Shown here piece after piece: positions 25,221-34,629 of a stretch of DNA of 64,000 nt (position 1 is the stretch's first letter; every line of letters starts with the position of its first letter). The stretch is taken from the NCBI GenBank assembly GCA_963204815.1, contig CAUJHQ010000159.1, positions 1-64,000 on the forward strand, in the 5' to 3' direction. The notes below the pieces were generated by a model, which was not told the origin of the DNA, searched no databases, and worked only from the letters and a program-made list of their open reading frames with translations. Position numbers and translations under genes: made by a program. Source of the DNA: Pseudomonadota bacterium. GTDB lineage: Bacteria > Pseudomonadota > Gammaproteobacteria > Burkholderiales > Burkholderiaceae_C.

Positions 25221-26429
25221 ATGGCGCCGCTGAACCCCCAACCCCGACGCCGCATGCTGGCGTGCCTGCTGGCCCTGGCCGGCGTTGTCGCGGGCTGCGG
25301 CAACGGCAGCGACGAGGCCACGCCGGTGGCCGGGCCGACGCCGAGCCCCACGCCGTCACCGTCGACCGGCCCGATCACCGCCACCACCTTCGCCAGCAAC
25401 CTCGACAGCCCCTGGGGCATGGCCTTCCTGCCCGACGCGCGCCTGCTCGTCACGCTGAAGGGCGGCAGCCTGCTGCTGCTGAGCGCCGACGGGCAGACCG
25501 TGACGCCCGTCAGCGGCGTGCCCGCCGTCAACAGCGTCGGCCAGGGCGGCCTGCTCGACATCGCCATCGACCCCGACTTCGCGACCACGCCCTGGGTCTA
25601 CCTCAGCTATGCCGAAGACGGAAGCGGCGGCACCGGCACGGCCGTGGCGCGCGCGCAGCTGGTCGGCGCGGCGCTGCAGAGCCTGCAGGTCATCTTCCAG
25701 CAGCAGCCGAAGGTGGGCGGCAGCGGGCACTTCGGCTCGCGGCTCGTCTTCCGCGGTGACAAGACGCTGTTCGTCACGCTCGGCGAACGGCAGCAGGGCA
25801 GCCCGGCGCAGGACCTCACCAAGACCCTCGGCAAGGTGGTGCGCATCAACCGCGACGGCAGCATCCCCGGCGACAACCCGAACCTCGGCGCCGGTGCGCG
25901 CGCGGGCATCTGGAGCTACGGCCACCGCAACCCGCAGGGCGCGGCGCTGCACCCCACCACCGGCGAACTCTGGCAGAGCGAACACGGCCCGCAGGGCGGC
26001 GACGAGATCAACATCTCGCGCGCCGGCCAGAACCACGGCTGGCCGAACGTCAGCTACGGCTGCAACTACGGCGACCCGTACACCGGCAACGACAACACCA
26101 CCTGCCGCATCGGCGGCACCGGCGGCGTGCATGCGCCGAACTACGTCGAGCCGCTGACGTACTGGGTGCCGACCTCGCAGGCGCCGTCGGGCCTGGCCTT
26201 CTACACCGGCAGCATGTTCCCCGAGTGGCAGGGCCAGCTGTTCAGCGGCGCGCTCGCCGGCGCCGGCGTCTGGCGCCTCACGCTCAGCGGCGACACCGTG
26301 GCGGCGCGCGAGCGGCTGCCGTACAGCGCGCTCGACACGCGCATCCGCGACGTGCGCCAGGGCCCGGACGGCGCGCTCTACGTGTTGACCGACGGCAGCG
26401 GCGGCCGCATCGTGCGCGTCGCGCGCTGA
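25221..26429 (+). CDS. PQQ-dependent aldose sugar dehydrogenase lipoprotein
   Basis: 402 residues from the ATG at 25221. The lipobox is in LALAGVVAGCGNG, followed by a Thr/Pro/Ser linker (PTPSPTPSPSTG). The beta-propeller matches soluble PQQ glucose dehydrogenase and YliI/Asd enzymes: DSPWGMAFLPD, GGSGHFGSRLVF with the catalytic His, GKVVRINRDGSIPGDNP, GHRNPQG and GQNHGWPNVSYG. It oxidises sugars at the cell surface and passes electrons to the respiratory chain. No pqq biosynthesis genes are in the window. Confidence 0.9.
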   Translation: MAPLNPQPRRRMLACLLALAGVVAGCGNGSDEATPVAGPTPSPTPSPSTGPITATTFASNLDSPWGMAFLPDARLLVTLKGGSLLLLSADGQTVTPVSGVPAVNSVGQGGLLDIAIDPDFATTPWVYLSYAEDGSGGTGTAVARAQLVGAALQSLQVIFQQQPKVGGSGHFGSRLVFRGDKTLFVTLGERQQGSPAQDLTKTLGKVVRINRDGSIPGDNPNLGAGARAGIWSYGHRNPQGAALHPTTGELWQSEHGPQGGDEINISRAGQNHGWPNVSYGCNYGDPYTGNDNTTCRIGGTGGVHAPNYVEPLTYWVPTSQAPSGLAFYTGSMFPEWQGQLFSGALAGAGVWRLTLSGDTVAARERLPYSALDTRIRDVRQGPDGALYVLTDGSGGRIVRVAR

Positions 26430-26439
26430 CCGGCCGCCG

Positions 26440-26949
26440 TCAGGCCGCGCCGGCGCGGCGGCGGTAGCGCACGAAGGCGAAGCCGAAGTCGTTCGGCGCC
26501 GCCGCCTGCTGCGGGCTGCGGTCCACCTCCTCGAAGACCGTGCGGTCGAGCGCCGGAAAGCGCGTCGTGCCGTCGAAGTCGCGCGCGATCTCGGTCAGCA
26601 GCACTTCGTCGGCCTGCGGCAGCGCCGCCGCGTACAGCGCGCCGCCGCCGATGACGAAGACGCGCGGCGCACCGGCGACGAGCTTCAGCGCCGCTTCCGG
26701 CGAGGGCACGGCCTCGGCGCCATCGGCGCGCCATGCGGCGTTGCGCGTGACCACGACGTTGCGGCGCCCCGGCAGCGGGCGGAACTTGGCCGGCAGCGAC
26801 TCCCAGGTGCGCCGGCCCATGATGACCGGGCAGCCCAGCGTGGCGCGGCGGAAGTGCGCCAGGTCTTCCGGCAGGTGCCAGGGCATCTTCTCGCCGTCGC
26901 CGATGACGCCGTTGCGCGCCACCGCGGCGATCAGCACCACTTCCGTCAT
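26440..26949 (-). CDS. folA: Dihydrofolate reductase
   Basis: 169 residues; reduces dihydrofolate with NADPH. Recognised by VARNGVIGDGEKMPWHLPED, MGRRTWESLP, NVVVTRN and VIGGGALYAAAL. The ATG follows directly after the thyA stop with no gap, the common thyA-folA arrangement in which FolA recycles the dihydrofolate made by ThyA. Confidence 0.97.
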   Translation of the reverse strand: MTEVVLIAAVARNGVIGDGEKMPWHLPEDLAHFRRATLGCPVIMGRRTWESLPAKFRPLPGRRNVVVTRNAAWRADGAEAVPSPEAALKLVAGAPRVFVIGGGALYAAALPQADEVLLTEIARDFDGTTRFPALDRTVFEEVDRSPQQAAAPNDFGFAFVRYRRRAGAA

Positions 26950-27759
26950 CTAAACCGCCACCGGCGCCTTGATGGCCGGGTGGTGCTGGTACTCGAGAAC
27001 CTCGAAGTCCTCGTATTCGTAGTCGAAGATCGACGGCGGCCGGCGCTTGATGTTCAGCACGGGGTAGGGGTGCGGCGCGCGAGAGAGCTGCTGCTCGACC
27101 TGCTCGAAGTGGTTGTTGTAGATGTGGCAGTCGCCGCCGGTCCAGATGAACTCGCCCGGCTGCAGGTCGCACTGCTGCGCCAGCATGTGCGTCAGCAGCG
27201 CGTAGCTCGCGATGTTGAACGGCACGCCCAGGAAGATGTCGGCGCTGCGCTGGTAGAGCTGGCAGCTGAGCCGGCCTTCGGCGACGTAGAACTGGAAGAA
27301 CGCGTGGCAGGGCATCAGTGCCATCTGCGGCAGGTCGGCCACGTTCCAGGCGCTGACGATGATGCGGCGGCTGTCGGGGTTGGTCCTCAGCGTCTTGACC
27401 ACTTCGGCGATCTGGTCGATGTGGCCGCCGCCGGGCGTGGGCCAGCTGCGCCACTGCACGCCGTACACCGGGCCGAGGTCACCGTCGGGCTTGGCCCATT
27501 CGTCCCAGATCGTGACGCCGCGTTCCTGCAGCCACTTCGCGTTGCCGTCGCCGCGCAGGAACCACAGCAGCTCGAGGATGATGCTCTTCAGGTGCACCTT
27601 CTTCGTCGTCACCAGCGGGAAGCCCTCGGCGAGGTCGAAGCGCATCTGGTGGCCGAACACGCTCTTCGTGCCGGTGCCGGTGCGGTCGCTCTTCTGCACG
27701 CCCGTGGCGTACACGTGGCGCATGAAGTCCTCGTACTGGGAACGGATCGGTCGGCTCAT
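26950..27759 (-). CDS. thyA: Thymidylate synthase
   Basis: 269 residues; methylates dUMP to dTMP with methylene-tetrahydrofolate. [12 protein letters not shown], the nucleophile region [30 protein letters not shown] and the C-terminal IKAPVAV are diagnostic. The start overlaps the stop of the ABC exporter by 4 nt, and folA follows at once, forming a three-gene operon. Confidence 0.98.
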   Translation of the reverse strand: MSRPIRSQYEDFMRHVYATGVQKSDRTGTGTKSVFGHQMRFDLAEGFPLVTTKKVHLKSIILELLWFLRGDGNAKWLQERGVTIWDEWAKPDGDLGPVYGVQWRSWPTPGGGHIDQIAEVVKTLRTNPDSRRIIVSAWNVADLPQMALMPCHAFFQFYVAEGRLSCQLYQRSADIFLGVPFNIASYALLTHMLAQQCDLQPGEFIWTGGDCHIYNNHFEQVEQQLSRAPHPYPVLNIKRRPPSIFDYEYEDFEVLEYQHHPAIKAPVAV

Positions 27760-29609
27760 GGCGCCGGATTATCCGCGGCCGGCGCGAGGTCGAACTGCAT
27801 CGCGGCCAGCCGTGCATACAGCCCGCCGGCGGCCACCAGCTCGGCGTGGGTGCCGGTCTCGACGATGCGCCCGCGGTCCAGCACGACGATGCGGTCGGCG
27901 CGCAGCACGGTGGCCAGGCGGTGCGCGATGACGAGCGTGGTGCGGTCCTTCATCGCCGCCTCCAGGGCCGCCTGCACCATGCGTTCGCTCTCGGCGTCCA
28001 GCGCGCTCGTCGCCTCGTCCAGCAGCAGCAGCGGCGGGTTCTTCAGCATCGCGCGGGCGATCGCGATGCGCTGGCGCTGGCCGCCGCTGATGCGCACGCC
28101 GCGCTCGCCCAGGAAGGTGGCGTAGCCCTCGGGCAGGGCGCTGATGAAGTCGTGCGCGAAGGCCGCCTTCGCGGCGGCGTGGACTTCCTCGTCGCTGGCG
28201 CCCGGGCGGCCGTAGCGGATGTTCTCCAGCGCGCTCGTCGAGAACACCGTGCTGTCCTGCGGCACGATGCCGATGCGCGCGCGCAAGTCGGCCAGCGCCG
28301 CCTGCGGCACCGGCACGCCGTCGATGCGCAGCGTGCCCTGCTGGGCGTCGTAGAAGCGCAGCAGCAGCTGCAACACCGTGCTCTTGCCGGCGCCGCTGGG
28401 GCCGACCAGCGCCACCGTCTCGCCGGGTTTCACGCTCAGCGAGAAGTCGGCCAGCGCCGCCTGTTTGGGGCGCGACGGGTAGTGGAAGGTCACGTGCTCG
28501 AAGGCCAGCGCCGAGCCGCCGCGCGCCGGCGGCAGCGCCAGCGGCTGCGCGGGGTCGGCCACCGGCGAGCGCGTGGCCAGCAGTTCCATCAGGCGCTCGG
28601 TGGCACCGGCGGCGCGCAGCAGGTCCCCGTACACCTCGGACAGCACCGCCACGGCGCCGACGAAGATGATCACGTAGACCACCGTCTGCCCCAGGTGGCC
28701 GGCGCTGATCTCGCCGGCGATGACCGCCTGCGTGCCCTGGTACAGGCCCCACAGCAGCGCGCCGAAGGTGGCGGTGATCATGAAGCCGACGAGGTACGAG
28801 CGCACCAGCGTGCGCCGGCGCGCCGTCTCGAACGCGTTCTCGGTCGACTCGTCGAAGCGCGTCGCCTCGCGCCCTTCCTGCACGTAGGCCTGCACGACCG
28901 GGATGGCGTTCAGCACCTCGGCGGCGATGGCGCTCGAATCGGCCACGCGGTCCTGGCTGGCGCGGCTCAGCTTGCGCACGCGGCGCCCGAAGTACAGCGA
29001 GGGCAGCACCACCAGCACCAGCACGCCCAGCACCTGCGTCATCACGTAAGGGTTGGTGACGACGAGGGCGCCGAGCGCGCCGATGCCCATCACCGTGTTG
29101 CGCAGCCCCATGCTGAGGCTGGAGCCGACCACCGTCTGCACGAGCGTGGTGTCGGTGGTCAGGCGGCTCAGCACCTCGCCGGTCTGCGTGGTCTCGAAGA
29201 ACTCCGGGCTCTGGCGCACCACGTGCGCGTAGACGGCATTGCGCAGGTCGGCGGTGATGCGCTCGCCGAGCCAGGTGACCATGTAGAAGCGCGCCGCCGA
29301 GAACACGCCGAGCGCGGCACCGACCGCGAACAGCGCCAGGAAGTGGTCGCGCAGCGCCATCACGCGCGCGCCGGGGTCGGCGGCGACGAGGCCCTGGTCG
29401 ATCAGCGTCTTGAGCGCCACCGGGAACACCAGCGTGCTGGCCGCCGCCATGACGAGGAAGAACACCGCCAGGGCGATGCGGCCACGGTACGGCCGCACGA
29501 AGGGCAGCAGGCCCGACAGCGACTTCACGCGCTGGCCGGGTGGCGGCTCGGGCTTCTCGCGGGTGGGGTCGGGGCGCGCGGCGGCGGCGGTGGAAACGGT
29601 GGAAGCCAT
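27756..29609 (-). CDS. MsbA-like ABC exporter (fused membrane and ATPase domains)
   Basis: 617 residues from the ATG at 29609 (an in-frame start at 29636 is possible). Six membrane helices (about residues 40-320) are followed by an ATPase domain: Walker [10 protein letters not shown], signature [15 protein letters not shown], Walker [13 protein letters not shown] and switch IAHRLATV. The half-size architecture fits homodimeric lipid or drug exporters. The substrate is unknown. It heads the thyA-folA operon. Confidence 0.92.
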   Translation of the reverse strand: MASTVSTAAAARPDPTREKPEPPPGQRVKSLSGLLPFVRPYRGRIALAVFFLVMAAASTLVFPVALKTLIDQGLVAADPGARVMALRDHFLALFAVGAALGVFSAARFYMVTWLGERITADLRNAVYAHVVRQSPEFFETTQTGEVLSRLTTDTTLVQTVVGSSLSMGLRNTVMGIGALGALVVTNPYVMTQVLGVLVLVVLPSLYFGRRVRKLSRASQDRVADSSAIAAEVLNAIPVVQAYVQEGREATRFDESTENAFETARRRTLVRSYLVGFMITATFGALLWGLYQGTQAVIAGEISAGHLGQTVVYVIIFVGAVAVLSEVYGDLLRAAGATERLMELLATRSPVADPAQPLALPPARGGSALAFEHVTFHYPSRPKQAALADFSLSVKPGETVALVGPSGAGKSTVLQLLLRFYDAQQGTLRIDGVPVPQAALADLRARIGIVPQDSTVFSTSALENIRYGRPGASDEEVHAAAKAAFAHDFISALPEGYATFLGERGVRISGGQRQRIAIARAMLKNPPLLLLDEATSALDAESERMVQAALEAAMKDRTTLVIAHRLATVLRADRIVVLDRGRIVETGTHAELVAAGGLYARLAAMQFDLAPAADNPAP

Positions 29610-29745
29610 GCGCGCGAGTGTAGGCATGCACGCCACGGGCCCCCCTGTCTGCGTGGTGCACGGCCTTTCGCCGCGCGCGCACCGGGCTTACGATGCCCGG
29701 GCCTCAAGTCGGCCGCGGAATGGCCGATGACAGCGCATCCACCCG

Positions 29746-30582
29746 ATGTCGATGATCCCGCCCAGCCTTCCAGACCTGCCCGACGCGGCGCCGGCCGCGC
29801 GCCGCGTGCGCCTGTGGGTCGTCGCCGCCGTCTCCGGCGCCATCGTCATCGCGGCCGCGGCCACGCTGGCGTGGGCGCTGAACCTGCTGCTCGCCGGCAC
29901 CGGCCTGGCGGCGGCACCGATCGCCGCCGCGGTGGCCGTCACCATCGTCTCGGTGCCGATGGCGCTGCTGGTGGCGCGCCTGCTGCGCGAACTGGCCGCC
30001 AACCGCGAGCGCCTGGCCCGCCTGGACACCATCGACCTCGTCACCGGCGCATCCAACCGCGCGCCGTTCATCGCCCTCGCCGAACGCGAATGGGCGCGCG
30101 TGCGCCGCTACGGCGGCGAACCGGCGCTGGTGGTCGTCGACGTCGACCGCTTCGCGCGCCTGAACGAGCAACGCGGTGCCGGCGTCGGCGACGAGATCCT
30201 GCGCGCCCTGGTGCGCGAGGTGGCGCCCACGCTGCGCGGCGCCGACGTGCTGGCGCGCTTCGGCGGGTCGCAGCTGGCGGTGTGGCTGGCGCAGGTCGAT
30301 GCCATCGGCGTGCTCGACGTCGCCGACCGCATCCGCGAACGCACCGAGAACCTCGACGTCGAGTGGCAGGGCCAGAAGCTGCGCGTCACCGCCAGCGTCG
30401 GCGTGGCCGTGCTGCGGCCCACGCACCTGAACCTGAGCTCGCTGATCGCCGACGCCGAAGCCGCCGTGCAGGCGGCGCGCCAGGCCGGCGGCAACTGCGT
30501 GCGCGCGGCGCCGGTGGACCCGGCGCGCACGCAGCGCATCGGGCCTTCGGTGGGCGACAACCAGGCCGCCGGGCCGCTGTAG
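29746..30582 (+). CDS. Membrane protein with degenerate GGDEF domain
   Basis: 278 residues: two membrane segments (about 22-50 and 54-78) and a GGDEF fold with the usual DLVTGASNRAPF and VVDVDRFARLNEQRG start. The active-site motif reads FGGSQLAVW instead of GGDEF, so metal and catalytic residues are lost and cyclic-di-GMP synthesis is unlikely. It may bind nucleotide or act by dimerising. Divergent from the ABC exporter; converges on the attH gene with a 2-nt gap. Confidence 0.85.
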   Translation: MSMIPPSLPDLPDAAPAARRVRLWVVAAVSGAIVIAAAATLAWALNLLLAGTGLAAAPIAAAVAVTIVSVPMALLVARLLRELAANRERLARLDTIDLVTGASNRAPFIALAEREWARVRRYGGEPALVVVDVDRFARLNEQRGAGVGDEILRALVREVAPTLRGADVLARFGGSQLAVWLAQVDAIGVLDVADRIRERTENLDVEWQGQKLRVTASVGVAVLRPTHLNLSSLIADAEAAVQAARQAGGNCVRAAPVDPARTQRIGPSVGDNQAAGPL

Positions 30583-30584
30583 CG

Positions 30585-31646
30585 TCAGCTCATGCGCAGC
30601 CGGCCCGCGTAGCCGGTCATCTCCAGGTACCCCAGGCCGATGCGCCGCCCCGCGGCGTCGGTCAGCTCCGACAAGCCTTCCCAGTAGACCGCTCCGGTGT
30701 TGCCGCGGCTGTCGAGTTCCTGCGCGTCCAGCAGTGCCTTCAGGCCGAAGCGCCCGGCGGGCGACTCCAGGGTCCATTCCACCGGGTAGGCGCCCTGCGA
30801 CTGCGGGCTCGTCCAGCGGCGGCCGGGCGTGAAGCGCACCTCGTCGGCGCCGAAGGCGCGCATCGCGCCGCCGGGCGGGCGCCAGCCGCCACCGGCCCAC
30901 AGCGCGCTGCCGTCGGCACGGCGGATGCGAAAGAGCATCAGCGCGCTGCCGTCGAACAGGTTGACGCCCAGCCAGTCCCAGCCCACTGCGTCGGGCGCGA
31001 GGTAGGCGTCGCTCCATTCGCGGTCGAGCCAGGCGCGGCCCTGCACCGGCACGGCCTGCCGGTCGACCGTGAGCGTGCCCTGCGCGGCGAGCTGCGGCTC
31101 GCTGTAGTAGTGGCTGGCCTGCGATTCGAGCGGGCCCTTGCGCGAGAAGCCGGCGTCGCCCTGCAGCAGCATCGGCTGCGTCGGCGCGAGTGCGAGGTCG
31201 AGCGCGAAGTCGGCCGCGGGCGTGCGCGTGCGGTAGCCGGCGCCTTCGCGCACGAACGACCAGTCGGCCAGGCGCACGCGGGCGTCGTCCACCGCCGCGA
31301 AGGCCGGGCCTTCGGCGGCGTCGCCCGACCAGCGCGCGAGGCGCTGCGCGTGCAGGTGGCGCCCGGCCTGCAGGTCCGTGATGGCCGCATGCGCGAACAG
31401 CACGTGGCGCGCGGCAAAGCGGCCCTTGACGCCCTCGGCCACGCCGGTACGGCTGCGGAAGAAGGTGACCTGGAAGCCGAAGCGCGGCGCTTCGGGCGTG
31501 CCGGTCCAGCCGGTGGCGTACCACCACTCGGTGCCGGCCTCGTTGTGCGTGCCATGGTCGCGCGGAAACGCGAATGGCCGGCCGCGGCGGATCTCGGCCA
31601 GCGCCGGCAGTGGCAGCGCGGCGAGCAGCAGGGCGCGGCGTTTCAT
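30585..31646 (-). CDS. AttH/CrtC-like secreted lipocalin-domain protein
   Basis: 353 residues from the ATG at 31646 with ribosome binding site GGGAG. The signal peptide is RRALLLAALPLPALA. HNEAGTEWWYATG, GRAWLDREWSDAYL, GWDWLGVNLFDG and YWEGLSEL are hallmarks of the AttH/hydroxyneurosporene-synthase-like family. No carotenoid genes are nearby, so carotenoid hydratase activity is unlikely. AttH proteins normally sit beside an FtsX permease and ABC ATPase; here those lie at 57.0-60.2 kb on the same strand, separated by the catabolic island. Confidence 0.9.
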   Translation of the reverse strand: MKRRALLLAALPLPALAEIRRGRPFAFPRDHGTHNEAGTEWWYATGWTGTPEAPRFGFQVTFFRSRTGVAEGVKGRFAARHVLFAHAAITDLQAGRHLHAQRLARWSGDAAEGPAFAAVDDARVRLADWSFVREGAGYRTRTPAADFALDLALAPTQPMLLQGDAGFSRKGPLESQASHYYSEPQLAAQGTLTVDRQAVPVQGRAWLDREWSDAYLAPDAVGWDWLGVNLFDGSALMLFRIRRADGSALWAGGGWRPPGGAMRAFGADEVRFTPGRRWTSPQSQGAYPVEWTLESPAGRFGLKALLDAQELDSRGNTGAVYWEGLSELTDAAGRRIGLGYLEMTGYAGRLRMS

Positions 31647-31876
31647 CGATCTCCCATCAACAGTTCGTCTGAATGCCACTCAGGATAGGTATCACGTAAG
31701 ACTTCAACTTCATGGGCGTTCCTCCCGCCAGCGGCCTTCGAGGTGCGCAGGCGTTCGCGCAGGCCGCCAAGCATTGTCTTGGGGTGCAGTCTCACCCAGT
31801 TGAACAACTCGCGCTCCATCAGTGCCAAGTGCCGGTTCGTGTCGGGCAGGGTGGATTGGGGCGCTGTCGGACCCAT
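31643..31876 (-). CDS. Small unknown reading frame at the island edge
   Basis: A 77-residue frame (ERELFNWVRLHPKTMLGGL; DTYPEWHSDELLMGDR at the end) whose TGA overlaps the attH ATG by 4 nt. Base composition is clearly lower in GC than neighbours and it uses codons such as TTA, TAT and CCT that are rare here. It has no recognised domain. It may be a foreign gene or a gene fragment left at the island junction. It shares its promoter region with the divergent TetR gene. Confidence 0.4.
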   Translation of the reverse strand: MGPTAPQSTLPDTNRHLALMERELFNWVRLHPKTMLGGLRERLRTSKAAGGRNAHEVEVLRDTYPEWHSDELLMGDR

Positions 31877-31883
31877 GAATATG

Positions 31884-31899
31884 ATGATCGTAATATCAT
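31884..31899. promoter_or_regulatory. Possible TetR operator
   Basis: ATGAT at 31884-31888 and ATCAT at 31895-31899 flank CGTAAT in an AT-rich patch that reaches the TetR start codon at 31898. A related ATGA-CGAGCA-TCAT lies at 32527-32540 before the efflux gene, though with a different spacing. Autoregulation is inferred. Confidence 0.4.
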
Positions 31900-32482
31900 G
31901 CCCATCGTGCCCCCAACCACCACCCGCAAGGAACTGACCCACGACCGCATCCTGGACGTGGCGTCTCGGGCCATTCGCCGCGCCGGCTACGGCGGTGTCG
32001 GCCTGGCCACGATCATGAAGGAGGCTGGCCTGACGCATGGCGGCTTCTACGCCCACTTCGCGTCCCGCGACGCGCTGCTGGCCGAGGCCACGCAGCGTGC
32101 GGGCCGAGACACCGGGGCCGTTCTCGCCGAACGCTTGCGTCAGGCGCAGGCCCAAGGGTCGAGTCCCTTCGCCGCGCTGGTGCAGACCTACCTGGCCGAC
32201 GCGCAACTCGACAACACCGAGTGCGGCTGCGTGGTGGCCGCGTTGGCCTCGGAGATTCCGCGCCAGGCCGAAGAAGTGGCGAACGCCGCCCGTGCCCGCG
32301 TGCTGGGGTTGGTCGACCTGGTGCGCCGCAGCCTGCCGGCCGGGGCCGACGCGGCGCAGGCGCAGATGGTCGCCGCCACGCTGGTCGGCACGGTTCAGCT
32401 GGCGCGCACGCTCCAGGGCAAGGCCGCCAAGGCCTGGCTGGCAAACGCACGGGACAGCCTCATCCGGCAGTACAGCGCCTGA
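31898..32482 (+). CDS. TetR-family regulator with NemR-position cysteine
   Basis: 194 residues. The HTH contains IMKEAGLTHGGFYAHFASRD. The ligand domain has TECGCVVAALASEI, in which the second Cys aligns with the redox-sensing Cys106 region of E. coli NemR (GCLTVKLSAEV). It probably controls the efflux pump gene that follows 74 nt later. An electrophile-sensing role is inferred from that alignment only. Confidence 0.85.
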   Translation: MPIVPPTTTRKELTHDRILDVASRAIRRAGYGGVGLATIMKEAGLTHGGFYAHFASRDALLAEATQRAGRDTGAVLAERLRQAQAQGSSPFAALVQTYLADAQLDNTECGCVVAALASEIPRQAEEVANAARARVLGLVDLVRRSLPAGADAAQAQMVAATLVGTVQLARTLQGKAAKAWLANARDSLIRQYSA

Positions 32483-32556
32483 TGCGCCGACGGTGCCTTC
32501 CGGCATGCCGACGCGCGACGCCGAATATGACGAGCATCATTTCGTGAGACGCCTCC

Positions 32557-33981
32557 TTGAAACCCAGCAACACCGCTGTCTCCGCCGCCGGCGCTGACGT
32601 GGCCGTGACCCGGCCCGCACGCCCGTGGCCGGTGTTCTGGGTCGCCAGCGTCGCCACCTTCCTCGTGTCGCTGGACACGACGATGCTGTTCGCTGCCTTC
32701 GACCCGCTGCGGCACGCGTTCAGCGACGCATCGGCGGCCGACCTGTCGTGGGTGCTGAACGCCTACACGGTGGTCTACGCCACGCTGTTGATCCCTTCGG
32801 GGGGCCTGGCCGACACGTATGGCCGCAAGCGTGTCTTCCTGATCGGCGTGGCCTTGTTCCTGGCGGCGTCGGCGGCCTGCGGCCTCGCCGGCAGCGTGAG
32901 TTGGCTGGTCGCGGCCCGCGTGCTGCAGGCGGTGGGCGCGGCCCTGCTGACGCCGGCCTCGCTGTCGATCGTGCTGGCCGCGTTCCCGCAGACGCAGCGC
33001 GCCGTGATGGTCAGCCTCTGGGGCGCGGTCGGGGGCCTCGCGGCTGCGGTGGGGCCGAGCGCCGGCAGCTTCGTGATCGACCGCTTCGGCTGGCCCTGGG
33101 CGTTCTACATCAACCTGCCGCTCGGTGGCCTGGCCTTGTGGCGCGGTGCCGCGCTGTTGACCGAATCGATCAAATCCGGCGAGCGCCGAAGGGTCGATGG
33201 CGTCGGCATGGCCTTGCTGATGCTGGCGGTGGGCGCGGTCACGCTGGCCATCGTCGAGTCCGATGCGCCGAACTGGAGTCGCGTGGAACTCAAGGCCATG
33301 GGTGCCACCGGCATCGTCGCCGCCGCTGCCTTCGTCGTGTGGGCACGCAGGACCCCGGCGCCGCTGGTGGACCTGGCGCTGTTCCGCCACCGCACCTACC
33401 GTTTCGTCAACCTCGCGACGCTCGCCTTCGGCACGGCGTTCTCGATGATGTTCCTGTCCCTGTTCTTCTACATGATGAACGTCTGGCACTTCAGCCTGCC
33501 GCAGGCCGGGTTGGCGGTCACACCGGGGCCGCTGCTCGTGATGCCGACCGCCATCGTCACCGGCCGCCTCGCGTCGCGCCTGGGCCATCGCCGCTTCCTG
33601 GTGGGCGGGTCGCTGCTGTACGCGTGCAGCAGCCTGTGGTTCCTGCTCGTGCCCGGTGACGAGCCCCGGTACCTGTCGCACTGGCTGCCCGGGCTGATGA
33701 TGAGCGGCATCGCGGTCGGTCTCGTGCTGCCGTCGCTGTCGGCCGCGGCCGTGAGCCGCCTGCCCGTGGCGCACTACGCCGTGGGCAGCGCGGTCAACCA
33801 GGCCACGCGGCAGATCGGCTCGGTGCTCGGCGTGGCGCTCACCGTGGCGCTGCTGGGCCATGCGGCCTTGCAGCGCGCCGACTTCGATGCGCTCTACCTC
33901 GTGCACGGAGCGCTCGCGCTGCTGACGGGGCTGTTGTGCCTGCCGGTGGACACCAAGCCGCAAGCTTCCAACCGGACATAG
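32557..33981 (+). CDS. DHA2-family (14-helix) MFS efflux transporter
   Basis: 474 residues with a TTG start. The motif LDTTMLFAAFDPL in helix 1, GGLADTYGRKRVFLIG (MFS motif A) and GPSAGSFVIDRFGWPWAFYINLPLG (antiporter motif C region; only part quoted from a longer stretch) place it with EmrB/QacA pumps. It probably exports a toxic organic compound using the proton gradient. It lies between the TetR gene and a thioesterase gene that starts 10 nt after its stop. Confidence 0.88.
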   Translation: MKPSNTAVSAAGADVAVTRPARPWPVFWVASVATFLVSLDTTMLFAAFDPLRHAFSDASAADLSWVLNAYTVVYATLLIPSGGLADTYGRKRVFLIGVALFLAASAACGLAGSVSWLVAARVLQAVGAALLTPASLSIVLAAFPQTQRAVMVSLWGAVGGLAAAVGPSAGSFVIDRFGWPWAFYINLPLGGLALWRGAALLTESIKSGERRRVDGVGMALLMLAVGAVTLAIVESDAPNWSRVELKAMGATGIVAAAAFVVWARRTPAPLVDLALFRHRTYRFVNLATLAFGTAFSMMFLSLFFYMMNVWHFSLPQAGLAVTPGPLLVMPTAIVTGRLASRLGHRRFLVGGSLLYACSSLWFLLVPGDEPRYLSHWLPGLMMSGIAVGLVLPSLSAAAVSRLPVAHYAVGSAVNQATRQIGSVLGVALTVALLGHAALQRADFDALYLVHGALALLTGLLCLPVDTKPQASNRT

Positions 33982-33991
33982 CGATCCCCCC

Positions 33992-34558
33992 ATGACGAAT
34001 GACAGCACGGTCGAATCCACGTTGAGCGCCTGGCAGGCGCAGCTGGAACAGGTTCGCGCGCGTAGGCTCGAGCGCGGCGGCGGGCATGCCGGCCTGGCCA
34101 CACCCCAGCAGGTTCACGGCAAGACCGGCCTGCAGGTGATGACGGCCCTGCTCGAAGGTGAGCTGCCCCATCCCTACATGGCGGACACCTTCGACTGCGA
34201 ACTGGTCGAGCTGGGTGACGGGCTCGCCGTCTTCCAGGCCACGCCGCAGCTCAAGCACTACAACCCCTTGGGCTCCGTGCATGGCGGCTGGTACGCGACC
34301 CTGCTGGACTTCGCGCTCGGCTGCGCGGTGCAGACCAAACTGCCCGCCGGGCGCAGCTACACCACGAGCCAGATCAATCTCAACATCGTGCGGGCGGACA
34401 GCACCCGGACCGGGCCGCTGCGCTGCGTGGGCACCGCGCTGCATGTCGGACGCCAGGTGGGCACGTCGGAAGCCAGGATCGTCGGCCCCGACGGCAAGCT
34501 GTACGCGCATGCGACGACCACCTGCGCCATCTTCGAGTCGCCGCCGCCGGCGGCATGA
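33992..34558 (+). CDS. PaaI-type hotdog thioesterase
   Basis: 188 residues with a hotdog domain in the second half; HYNPLGSVHGGWYATLLDF carries the family HGG motif and the catalytic acidic residue. It hydrolyses acyl-CoA thioesters, plausibly of an aromatic or short acyl chain. It is cotranscribed with the efflux gene. In carnitine breakdown a thioesterase acts after a BKACE enzyme, so a link to the BKACE operon at 39.5 kb is possible. Confidence 0.85.
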   Translation: MTNDSTVESTLSAWQAQLEQVRARRLERGGGHAGLATPQQVHGKTGLQVMTALLEGELPHPYMADTFDCELVELGDGLAVFQATPQLKHYNPLGSVHGGWYATLLDFALGCAVQTKLPAGRSYTTSQINLNIVRADSTRTGPLRCVGTALHVGRQVGTSEARIVGPDGKLYAHATTTCAIFESPPPAA

Positions 34559-34579
34559 CCGCCGGCCGTTGGCAATGCG

Positions 34580-34596
34580 GGCATATGCACGTAAAG
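34580..34596. promoter_or_regulatory. Motif upstream of MarR gene (copy 1)
   Basis: GGCATATGCACGTAAAG, 15 of 17 bases identical to a second copy exactly 500 bp downstream at 35080-35096. It lies 34 nt before the MarR start. A shared operator for autoregulation and control of the MFS gene is the simplest reading. Confidence 0.5.
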
Positions 34597-34629
34597 TCGG
34601 GATCTTCTCCCCGCCGCGCACCGCCCGCC

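Noticed and set aside
30585-31646. Carotenoid 1,2-hydratase (CrtC) as the function of the AttH-like gene
   Set aside because: Similarity is at family level, there are no carotenoid genes in the window, and AttH proteins of ABC systems share the same motifs.
27846-31688. Plus-strand open frame of more than 1200 codons
   Set aside because: It runs opposite the ABC exporter and through the GGDEF and attH genes with repetitive low-complexity Arg/Ala/His content; it is a frame shadow.
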